A DNA stretch of 7,879 bases from Caryophanales bacterium UBA6879 (GTDB taxonomy: Bacteria > Bacillota_I > Bacilli_A > RFN20 > CAG-288). The stretch lies in contig DKCH01000065.1 of assembly GCA_002449135.1 (NCBI GenBank), positions 29,653 through 37,531 of the forward strand, in the 5' to 3' direction. A program made the translations under genes and the position numbers. Shown one piece after another: positions 1 through 5,278 of the stretch (within the stretch, counting starts at the first letter, position 1; each line of letters starts with the position of its first letter). The notes beneath the pieces were generated by a model, which was not told where the DNA came from, made no database searches, and worked only from the letters and a program-made list of their open reading frames with translations.

Positions 1-855
1 GGACAAGAAATTAATACAGGTGAAGCGGGAATATCTGAATGGATAAAGGCATTAAATGAAAAATTTAATTATTGGAAAGTTTATATTTCACCTAAATTAA
101 CTGAAAAAGAATATGCTGAGGGACAAGTAAATGAATTACTTAAAAATAATCATAATGTAATTTATGCAGATGATTTGCATCTATCGGTTTCTTTAAGATC
201 ATATAGAACAGAAAAATTATCAGCTTTTGTGCAAGCATTATTAACTTTTGATCCAAAAGCAAAAGATATTTATAAAGATATCAAAGATAAGTATCCAATA
301 GTTCTAACTAGAGATATGAAAAAGGCCAAAGAATGGCTACATAATCAAGTTAGAGGAAGTGAAAGAACAGGAGTTTTAATAACAAAAGAATCTGCAAGAT
401 ATAAACCTCTTGGAATTCAAGTTCTTCCTACTGGGGATGAAAATGCAGTTCACTGGTTTTTAGAAGATAAAGTTGATATTAGATCATCTAATTATTTAGA
501 AGACGCAGCTACAGAAATTCAAGTGCAAGGTCTTGAATTAGATTATACATGCTTGTTTTGGGATGCTGATATGAGATATAAAGATGGTAAGTGGGAATAT
601 TATCACTTTAATGGACAAACTAAATGGGTAAAACAAGAACCAACAACTGAGGCTAAAGAAGAGCAAATTAAATATATGTTAAATGCTTATAGAGTATTAC
701 TAACGAGAGCTAGAGCTGGTATGGTTATTTGTGTTCCTTTTGGTAATTCAAATAAAACTAAGAGCGGATTTTGGGAAGATAGTACAAGATTATCTGAATA
801 TTATGATGGAACTTATGAATATTTAAAGAGTTTAGGTATAGATGAACTTAAATAA
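1..855 (+). CDS. DUF2075 (Schlafen group 3-like) DNA/RNA helicase-domain protein, C-terminal part, 5' truncated by window edge
   Basis: The reading frame is open from base 1 to TAA at 853-855, giving 284 residues, so the gene starts outside the window. The TTG at base 175 is an internal codon, not a start. The sequence follows the C-terminal half of DUF2075 proteins in order: YPIVLTRDMKKAKEWL, the RGSERTGVL block, RSSNYLEDAATEIQVQGLEL (helicase-like motif around the QGLELD segment), a WDAD...W...F segment, and NAYRVLLTRARAGMVICVP, which resembles superfamily 1 helicase motif VI with its arginines. It ends with DSTR, YDGTYEYLKSLGI, as the family does. The Walker A/B motifs and any N-terminal nuclease domain would lie upstream and cannot be seen. 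The family has a predicted P-loop ATPase/helicase fold; a biological role is not established, though relatives are often found in accessory or defence regions. Family assignment is confident; function is not. Confidence 0.88.
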   Translation, partial: GQEINTGEAGISEWIKALNEKFNYWKVYISPKLTEKEYAEGQVNELLKNNHNVIYADDLHLSVSLRSYRTEKLSAFVQALLTFDPKAKDIYKDIKDKYPIVLTRDMKKAKEWLHNQVRGSERTGVLITKESARYKPLGIQVLPTGDENAVHWFLEDKVDIRSSNYLEDAATEIQVQGLELDYTCLFWDADMRYKDGKWEYYHFNGQTKWVKQEPTTEAKEEQIKYMLNAYRVLLTRARAGMVICVPFGNSNKTKSGFWEDSTRLSEYYDGTYEYLKSLGIDELK

Positions 856-1043
856 TATTTTATATAAATTAAACTAGTTACTTATATTAAATAAGTGTAT
901 ACAAAAAAATATAATAAAAATATTTTCAAAAAAAGTTATAACGAAAGTAATTATTAAATTTGTGCTTATTTTTTATATTGTTTTAAAAACTTGAATATTT
1001 ATTTTAAAATTTATATACTAAAGATAAGAAAGGGATATATATT
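856..1043. other. Intergenic A+T-rich stretch with promoter for the following gene
   Basis: This 188-bp gap holds no open frame of note. A perfect but weak A/T hairpin (ACTTAT, 5-nt loop, ATAAGT at 880-896) follows the DUF2075 gene. It lacks a following T-run, so I do not call it a terminator. The right end carries the promoter annotated separately. Confidence 0.6.
991..1019 (+). promoter_or_regulatory. Predicted sigma-70/SigA promoter for the DUF4190-like gene
   Basis: TTGAAT at 991-996 and TATACT at 1014-1019 are separated by exactly 17 bp, each hexamer one or two bases off consensus. Transcription would start near 1026, placing the AAAGGG ribosome binding site (1029-1034) at the very start of the message, 9 nt before the ATG at 1044. 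Such hexamers arise by chance in A/T-rich DNA, but position and spacing are good. Confidence 0.55.
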
Positions 1044-1325
1044 ATGGGTATAGCAGCTTTAGTGCTTGGAATTTCTTCAATTATTATAGGCATAGTTTCA
1101 TTTTTTGACTATAATTTACTTTCCTTTATTGCTTTGTTTTTAGGAATTATTTCTATTATATTTGCGGGTGTTTCTATTAAGAAAAGTAAAATAGCAATAG
1201 CAGGTTTGGCTTTAGGAATTATTGGAACATTAATTTCTCTTATTGGAGCAATTGTTTGTATTTTTGTAATTATTATAATAGGCGGTATTGTTAACGCATT
1301 TTCTTCTTCAAGTGCCTCTATATAA
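1044..1325 (+). CDS. Small DUF4190-type membrane protein
   Basis: The 93-residue product is almost entirely hydrophobic and Ile/Gly/Leu-rich. Three membrane segments are visible: about residues 2-20, 25-45 and 50-83. A short basic turn (KKSK, 46-49) lies between the second and third. The pattern GIAALVLGISSIIIG, then a second segment ending FAGVSIKKSK, then IAIAGLALGIIGTLISLIG matches DUF4190 proteins, which are small multi-spanning membrane proteins of unknown function in Gram-positive bacteria. The C terminus is a Ser-rich tail. The ATG is preceded by AAAGGG at a 9-nt spacing and by a good promoter, so it is probably transcribed alone or together with the downstream dehydrogenase. The opposite-strand open frame over the same bases is a shadow of this gene. 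Confidence 0.75.
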   Translation: MGIAALVLGISSIIIGIVSFFDYNLLSFIALFLGIISIIFAGVSIKKSKIAIAGLALGIIGTLISLIGAIVCIFVIIIIGGIVNAFSSSSASI

Positions 1326-1401
1326 ATAATTTTTAGCATATTTTAAAATAATTTTTCCTTAATACTTTTTCTATGCTTAAATATTTATGAGGAGATTTCT
1401 T

Positions 1402-2202
1402 ATGAAAAAAAGAGTTGTTTTAATTACTGGTAATTCTTCTGGTTTTGGTTTAGAAATGTCTAAATTATTTATTAAAAATGGTGATTTAGTATGTGGTTTT
1501 TCTAACAATAAATTTGAGATGGAAAATGTTTACCATCAAGTTGGTGATGTTTCTAACGAAGAAGATTGTAAACGTTGTGTTGAAAATATTATAACTAAGT
1601 ATGGTCATATTGATATATTAATGAATAATGCTGGTTTTGGTATTTTTGGCCCTTTTGAAGAAACTAATTTATCTTCTGCAAAAAGACAAATAGATGTTTC
1701 TTTTTTTGGAACGTTTTTGATGGCTAAAGCAGTTTTACCATATATGCGTAAACAAAAAAGTGGAAAGATTATTAATACCTCTTCTATTGGTGGGGTAATT
1801 CCTTTACCTTTCCAAGGATTTTATAGTGCTTCTAAAGCAGGTATGGATATGCTTTTTGATGCCTTAAGAGCGGAGGTTTTACCATTTAAAATTCAAATAT
1901 GCTCTTTAAAACCTGGTGATGCAAAAACGAGCTTTACTAAAAATCGAAAAAAAGATTCTTTAAATGAAAATAGTCCTTATCAAGAAGCTTTTGATGCTTG
2001 TTTAACAAGAATATCTAAAGATGAACAAAATGGAATTAATCCACATATAATAGCCTTAAAAGCTTTTAGACTTTCTTTAAAAAGGAGATTACCATATTCT
2101 ATAATGGTTGGAGCAAAAGACAGGTTTTTATCTTTTATTTATTATATTCTTCCAAAAAGAATTAGAAATTATTTACTTTATAAAATTTATGCAAGCAAAT
2201 AA
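1402..2202 (+). CDS. Short-chain dehydrogenase/reductase (SDR, classical type)
   Basis: This is a predicted cytosolic NAD(P)-dependent oxidoreductase; the substrate cannot be told from sequence. I chose the ATG at 1402 (266 residues) because GGAGAT at 1391-1396 is an ideal ribosome binding site 5-7 nt upstream. The in-frame ATG at 1387 would put that site inside the gene. Motifs seen: the Rossmann nucleotide loop TGNSSGFG (residues 9-16), the acidic GDV (48-50), NNAG (75-78), the active-site Ser128 in NTSS, and the YSASK pair Tyr141/Lys145. The PGDAKTSF segment follows, as in 11-beta-hydroxysteroid dehydrogenase-like SDRs. The usual Asn of the catalytic tetrad (in a DVNxxG context) is Ser100 here (DVSFFG). 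The C-terminal 40 residues are basic and aromatic and could touch the membrane. It ends 3-22 bp before the terminator shared with the opposite gene. Confidence 0.9.
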   Translation: MKKRVVLITGNSSGFGLEMSKLFIKNGDLVCGFSNNKFEMENVYHQVGDVSNEEDCKRCVENIITKYGHIDILMNNAGFGIFGPFEETNLSSAKRQIDVSFFGTFLMAKAVLPYMRKQKSGKIINTSSIGGVIPLPFQGFYSASKAGMDMLFDALRAEVLPFKIQICSLKPGDAKTSFTKNRKKDSLNENSPYQEAFDACLTRISKDEQNGINPHIIALKAFRLSLKRRLPYSIMVGAKDRFLSFIYYILPKRIRNYLLYKIYASK

Positions 2203-2224
2203 AAAAGGTCAAATTAATGACCTT
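2201..2224 (-). terminator. Rho-independent terminator for the minus-strand small gene
   Basis: Read on the minus strand, the stem AAGGTC, an 8-nt loop and GACCTT (2224-2205) are followed by a continuous T-run formed by the A-tract at 2201-2206. It lies 6 bp after the stop of the 48-residue gene. On the plus strand the same stem follows the dehydrogenase stop but is trailed by AATTAATT rather than a T-run, so it would be at best a weak terminator in that direction. Confidence 0.7.
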
Positions 2225-2230
2225 AATTAA

Positions 2231-2377
2231 TTAAGCATCGACTTTGCAGGTGCAAGCGGAACACTTTTTAGCTTCTTTAGCAGCTGTTTCAGCTCTTTTA
2301 GCTTTAGCGGCTTTTTTAGCAGCTCTTTCTTTCCATTCTTGAACGTTGTGTCTAGCTTCAAATCTTTTTCTACCCAT
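2231..2377 (-). CDS. 48-residue Ala/Lys-rich basic peptide with a Cys-containing tail, unknown function
   Basis: I do not recognise this protein. The start is the ATG at 2377-2375, set by AGAGGTG (2390-2384) 6 nt upstream. A longer in-frame start at 2413 would lie upstream of that site and over the predicted promoter. The product begins MGRKRFEARHNVQEWKER, continues with a highly helical Ala/Lys/Glu stretch (about residues 16-38), and ends KKCSACTCKVDA, with Cys39, Cys42 and Cys44 in a C-x2-C-x-C pattern. It has no signal peptide or membrane segment. A nucleic-acid- or ribosome-associated basic peptide, or a metal- or redox-active tail, are possible readings only. Its bases are clearly richer in G+C (Ala codons GCT/GCG/GCA) than the surroundings. 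It has its own promoter and terminator, so it is a self-contained transcription unit divergent from the LacI-type gene, which argues that it is real. Confidence 0.8.
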   Translation of the reverse strand: MGRKRFEARHNVQEWKERAAKKAAKAKRAETAAKEAKKCSACTCKVDA

Positions 2378-2404
2378 AATATTCACCTCTTTAATAGCCA
2401 TATC

Positions 2405-2433
2405 AATATACAATATTTGCTTTAATTAAGCAA
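2405..2433 (-). promoter_or_regulatory. Predicted promoter of the minus-strand small gene
   Basis: On the minus strand TTGCTT (2433-2428) and TATATT (2410-2405) are separated by exactly 17 bp. Transcription would start near 2398, giving a leader of about 20 nt that contains the AGAGGTG site. The -35 is one arm of the palindrome at 2417-2433. Confidence 0.55.
2417..2433. repeat. Inverted repeat at the divergent promoters
   Basis: TTGCTT and AAGCAA are perfect complements separated by 5 bp (TAATT). Each arm can act as a -35 hexamer, one for each direction. It could equally be a regulator binding site. Its sequence differs from the GTAAAACCGGTTTTAC operators downstream. Confidence 0.6.
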
Positions 2434-2446
2434 GTAAGGTTAAAAT
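2417..2446 (+). promoter_or_regulatory. Predicted promoter of the LacI-family gene
   Basis: TTGCTT (2417-2422) and TAAAAT (2441-2446) are 18 bp apart. Transcription would start around 2453, only a few bases before the ATG at 2456, so the message could be leaderless or nearly so. The spacing is one off optimal, making this weaker than the opposite-strand promoter it overlaps. Confidence 0.4.
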
Positions 2447-2455
2447 ATTTTAGAT

Positions 2456-3442
2456 ATGAAATATACAATATATGATATTGCCAAATTAGCAAACACATCT
2501 GTATCTACTATTAGTAGGTATTTAAATCATAAACCTGTAACTGAAGAAAATAGAATAAAAATAGAAAAAGTTTTATCAAATATTGATTTTAAACCTAATG
2601 CTATGGCAAGAGCTTTGGTTTCTAATTCTTTAAAAACAGTTGCTATTATTACAGTTGATATTAGAGTTCCTCATTTTGCTTCAATTACTTATTTTTTTGA
2701 ACAGGAATTTACAAAAAAAGGTTATCACGTTATTATTTGTAATACTTCTGGATCAGTAGAAAAAGCTATTGATTATTTAAAAATGCTTTTGAATACTAAG
2801 ATTGATGGTATTGCTTTTGTCGGCTCAATTTTTGATTTGTTAAATTCAAATAAGGAAGCTATGGAACTTTTAAAAAATATTCCAGTAGTTGTTGCTAATG
2901 GACAATTAAATCTGCCAAATTGTTATTCAGTTTTATGTGATGATGCTTATGGAGTCTCTCAAGCTGTTGAATATTTGTTTAAAAAAGGAAGACACAATAT
3001 ATTTTATATTAATGACATAGATACTAAATCTGCGTTATTTAAAATAGATGGTTTTGTTTCTACTACTAAAAGATTAGGAATTTATGATTCTTCACATGTT
3101 ATAAAAACGAATCATTCTATTGATAGTGGAATGCAAATTATTAAAAACATTATTAAAAATAAAGAAGTGTTTGATGCTTTTATTTGTTCAGATGATGAAG
3201 TTGCAGTAGGTGTAATTAATCAACTAAAGTATGAAGGTTATTTAGTAGGAAAAGAGGTAGATGTTATAGGTTATAACAATACAACTCTATCTGAAGTTAC
3301 TATTCCTAAAATGACAGTTATTAATAATAAAGCAGAAGAGGAAGCAAAATTATTAGTATTACTTTTAGAGAAATTAATTAATGGGGATAAAACACAATCT
3401 ATTACTATTAAACCAGAATTAATTATTAAAGGAAGTGCTTAG
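2456..3442 (+). CDS. LacI/GalR-family transcriptional repressor
   Basis: This 328-residue protein has the usual family length and layout. The N-terminal helix-turn-helix is at residues 3-24 (TIYDIAKLANTSVSTISRYL), with Val16-Ser17 at the base-reading positions that are Tyr17-Gln18 in LacI. The hinge helix follows (NAMARAL, about 48-54), then a periplasmic-binding-protein-like sugar/effector domain from about residue 60 (TVAIITVDIRVPHFASI) to the end, including the conserved DAFICSDDEVAVGV and VDVIGYNN segments. The start has no well-placed ribosome binding site: AAGG at 2436-2439 is too far away. Its target is probably the operon that begins just downstream, because two perfect LacI-type palindromes flank that operon's promoter, one of them on this gene's stop codon. 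The effector is unknown; an intermediate of keto-gulonate metabolism is a reasonable inference. Confidence 0.93.
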   Translation: MKYTIYDIAKLANTSVSTISRYLNHKPVTEENRIKIEKVLSNIDFKPNAMARALVSNSLKTVAIITVDIRVPHFASITYFFEQEFTKKGYHVIICNTSGSVEKAIDYLKMLLNTKIDGIAFVGSIFDLLNSNKEAMELLKNIPVVVANGQLNLPNCYSVLCDDAYGVSQAVEYLFKKGRHNIFYINDIDTKSALFKIDGFVSTTKRLGIYDSSHVIKTNHSIDSGMQIIKNIIKNKEVFDAFICSDDEVAVGVINQLKYEGYLVGKEVDVIGYNNTTLSEVTIPKMTVINNKAEEEAKLLVLLLEKLINGDKTQSITIKPELIIKGSA

Positions 3443-3460
3443 TAAAACCGGTTTTACTAA
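3439..3460. promoter_or_regulatory. Upstream operator O1, 22-bp perfect palindrome
   Basis: The core GTAAAACCGGTTTTAC (3442-3457) extends by three more matched bases on each side. The central CpG is typical of LacI-family operators. It covers the TAG stop of the repressor gene. It is followed by A's rather than T's, so it is unlikely to be a terminator. A bound repressor here could block transcription reading through from its own gene into the operon. Confidence 0.85.
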
Positions 3461-3516
3461 AAAAGTTGATTTTCAAATAATTTTAACTATTTAAATATAT
3501 AATAATAATGTAAATA

Positions 3517-3545
3517 TTGACAAAATTTGATTATTTCAATATATT
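3517..3545 (+). promoter_or_regulatory. Strong predicted promoter of the dlgD operon
   Basis: A perfect -35 TTGACA (3517-3522), exactly 17 bp, and -10 TATATT (3540-3545), one base from consensus. The transcription start should fall near 3552, giving a leader of about 37 nt. The start coincides with the second operator. Confidence 0.8.
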
Positions 3546-3551
3546 TAAAGC

Positions 3552-3567
3552 GTAAAACCGGTTTTAC
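3552..3567. promoter_or_regulatory. Downstream operator O2, 16-bp perfect palindrome
   Basis: GTAAAACCGGTTTTAC repeats the O1 core without a mismatch. It begins 7 bp after the -10 hexamer, covering about +1 to +16, the classic place for repression by blocking the polymerase. The centres of O1 and O2 are 110 bp apart. Confidence 0.88.
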
Positions 3568-3588
3568 AAAAAAATATAAGGAGCATTT

Positions 3589-4599
3589 ATGGTTATTAAA
3601 TATGATGAATTAAAAACTTTATTTAAAAAGATCTTAATCTCTCGTGGCTTTTCAGAAAAGAACGCTTTAGCGGCAGCAACTGTTTTTGCTGATAATTCTT
3701 TAGATGGTATTTATTCCCATGGATGTAATAGATTTCCACGTGTTATTTCTTATTTAGATAAAGGTGAAATTGATCCTAAGGCTGTTGCTACTTGTGAAAT
3801 TTCTTTTATGGCTTTTCAAAGGTGGAATGGACATCGTGGTTTTGGTCCATTAAATGCTTATTTAGCAATGGATGAAGCGTGTAAATTAGCTAAAGAATAT
3901 GGTATCGGTATTGTAGCTTTAGGAAATAATAATCATTGGATGAGAGGTGGAACTTATGGCTGGCAAGCTGCTAATAATGGCATGATTGGTATTTGCTGGT
4001 CTAATACTACAACTAATATGCCAGCTTGGGGTGGACTTGAACCTAAAATTGGTAATAATCCTTTTGTTATGGCAGTTCCTAGAAGTAATGGTGAACATGT
4101 AGTTGTTGATTTAGCTGTTAGTCAATATTCTTATGGAAAAATAGAACAAGCAAAGATGAAAGGGGAAATGTTACCTTATCCTGGCGGTTTTGATACTAAT
4201 GGAAAGTTAACTTGTGATCCTGCTGAAATTGAAAAGACTCAAAGAGTTTTACCAATGGGTTATTGGAAGGGTTCAGGTTTTTCTATTCTTTTAGATATTA
4301 TTGCTACTGTTTTAACTAATGCTAATTCTGTTTCTAAAATAAAAACTTTTGGTGATGAAGTTGGTCTTTCTCAAATTATGATTGCAATTGATCCTACTAA
4401 AGGAAATACAGTAGGTATTACTGATAAAATAGTTAATGATATTGTTAACGATATTACTAGTTCTACCCCAATTGATAAAAATCACCCAGTTAGATATCCT
4501 GGGGAAATGGAACTTATTACTAGAAAGAAAAATTTAAAGGAAGGAATTCCTATTTTAGATGAAGTATGGGAAAAGATTCAAGCTTGCATAAAAAAATAG
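3589..4599 (+). CDS. dlgD: 2,3-diketo-L-gulonate reductase (3-dehydro-L-gulonate 2-dehydrogenase), YiaK/DlgD type
   Basis: This cytosolic NAD(P)H-dependent enzyme of the LDH2/malate-dehydrogenase-like oxidoreductase family is predicted to interconvert 2,3-diketo-L-gulonate and 3-keto-L-gulonate, a step linked to L-ascorbate and related sugar-acid use. At 336 residues it is close to the 332 of E. coli YiaK as I remember it, and many segments agree: LISRG near residue 16, the catalytic His44 in YSHGCNRFPR (42-51), GIVALGNNNHWMRGGTYGWQ (107-126), IGICWSN, and the substrate-side RVLPMGYWKGSGFS (219-232). AAGGAG (3578-3583) lies 5 nt before the ATG. It is the first gene after the operator-controlled promoter, so it is the likely main target of the LacI-type repressor. 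The companion kinase, decarboxylase, epimerase and transporter of the E. coli pathway are not in the window. The last 34 bases overlap the next gene. Ureidoglycolate or lactate activity is the alternative, but the motifs favour the YiaK branch. Confidence 0.88.
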   Translation: MVIKYDELKTLFKKILISRGFSEKNALAAATVFADNSLDGIYSHGCNRFPRVISYLDKGEIDPKAVATCEISFMAFQRWNGHRGFGPLNAYLAMDEACKLAKEYGIGIVALGNNNHWMRGGTYGWQAANNGMIGICWSNTTTNMPAWGGLEPKIGNNPFVMAVPRSNGEHVVVDLAVSQYSYGKIEQAKMKGEMLPYPGGFDTNGKLTCDPAEIEKTQRVLPMGYWKGSGFSILLDIIATVLTNANSVSKIKTFGDEVGLSQIMIAIDPTKGNTVGITDKIVNDIVNDITSSTPIDKNHPVRYPGEMELITRKKNLKEGIPILDEVWEKIQACIKK

Positions 4600-5228
4600 A
4601 GGGAATAATCTTTGATATGGATGGGACAATCTTTGATACTGAAAGATTGTCTTATAATATTTGGATTAATCTTTTTAATGAATATCATTTGTTACCAAAC
4701 ACAGAGTTTTTCTTAGGAATAAGAGGAAGAAATATTAATGATTCAAAGGAAATATTTAAAAAATATTATCCTAATTCTAGATATTCATATTTAGAATTAA
4801 AAGAAGAAAAAAATCAAAGGTTACTTGATTATGTAGCTAATAATGGTGTTCCAATAAAAAAAGGTTTTTTTACTTTGATTAAATTTTTAAAAGCCAAAGG
4901 TATTAAAATGGCCTTAGCTACTTCCTCTTCTAAAAATTATGCTTCGTATTTATTAAATAAAGCTAATGTTTATAAAGTCTTTGATGTTTTAGTTTTTGGT
5001 GATGAAGTCAAACATTCTAAGCCTGATCCAGAAATTTTTAATATTGCTGCTTCTAAGCTTAATATAAACAAAGAAAATATATTAGTAATTGAAGATTCAA
5101 AACACGGTATTAATGCTGCCTTAAATGGTAATTTTAAATGCGTATGGATTCCAGATGGAATATATTTTGATGTTCCTAGTTCTATTTATAAATTAGATTC
5201 ATTAGATGAAGTAAAAAAATTAATTTAG
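4566..5228 (+). CDS. HAD-superfamily phosphatase, beta-phosphoglucomutase-like (subfamily IA)
   Basis: A cytosolic Mg-dependent phosphohydrolase or phosphosugar mutase of 220 residues, a normal family length. Motif I is FDMDGT with Asp17 and Asp19; a helical cap follows (about 24-95). Motif II is Thr119 in LATSSS, motif III Lys152 in SKPDPEIF, and motif IV Glu176-Asp177 in VIEDSKHGI. The order and wording resemble beta-phosphoglucomutase and sugar-phosphate phosphatases; phosphatase is the safer call. The start is uncertain. The ATG at 4566 overlaps the preceding gene by 34 bases and has only a weak upstream GATGAAG. The TTG at 4584 would give a 214-residue product beginning closer to motif I, as relatives do. 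Either way the gene is probably translationally coupled to dlgD and under the same repressor. The substrate may be a phosphorylated intermediate of the same pathway, by inference from position only. Confidence 0.87.
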   Translation: MGKDSSLHKKIEGIIFDMDGTIFDTERLSYNIWINLFNEYHLLPNTEFFLGIRGRNINDSKEIFKKYYPNSRYSYLELKEEKNQRLLDYVANNGVPIKKGFFTLIKFLKAKGIKMALATSSSKNYASYLLNKANVYKVFDVLVFGDEVKHSKPDPEIFNIAASKLNINKENILVIEDSKHGINAALNGNFKCVWIPDGIYFDVPSSIYKLDSLDEVKKLI

Positions 5229-5278
5229 AATAAACACTTTATATGTAAATGCTTTAAAATAAAAAGTGAGGTTTTAAA

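Noticed and set aside
880..896. Perfect 6-bp inverted repeat ACTTAT/ATAAGT as a terminator of the DUF2075 gene
   Set aside because: All but one pair in each arm are A/T and no T-run follows, so it is too weak.
1109..1339. Minus-strand open frame of 76 codons
   Set aside because: It is the antisense of the DUF4190-type gene; its hydrophobic, Ile/Pro-rich sequence merely mirrors that gene, and it has no ribosome binding site.
1335..1377. AGCATA ... TATGCT inverted repeat upstream of the dehydrogenase
   Set aside because: Short arms separated by 31 bases in A/T-rich DNA are expected by chance; no T-run and no good promoter pairing.
2201..2224. Terminator of the plus-strand dehydrogenase gene
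   Set aside because: The stem is shared but the T-run exists only for minus-strand transcripts, so I assigned it to the minus-strand gene.
3439..3460. 22-bp palindrome as a rho-independent terminator of the repressor gene
   Set aside because: It is followed by A's, not T's, on the plus strand, and an identical 16-bp core recurs at the operon start, so operator is the better reading.
5235..5268. CACTTT ... AAAGTG inverted repeat before the patatin gene
   Set aside because: Six-base arms with a 22-base loop and no T-run; not convincing as terminator or operator.
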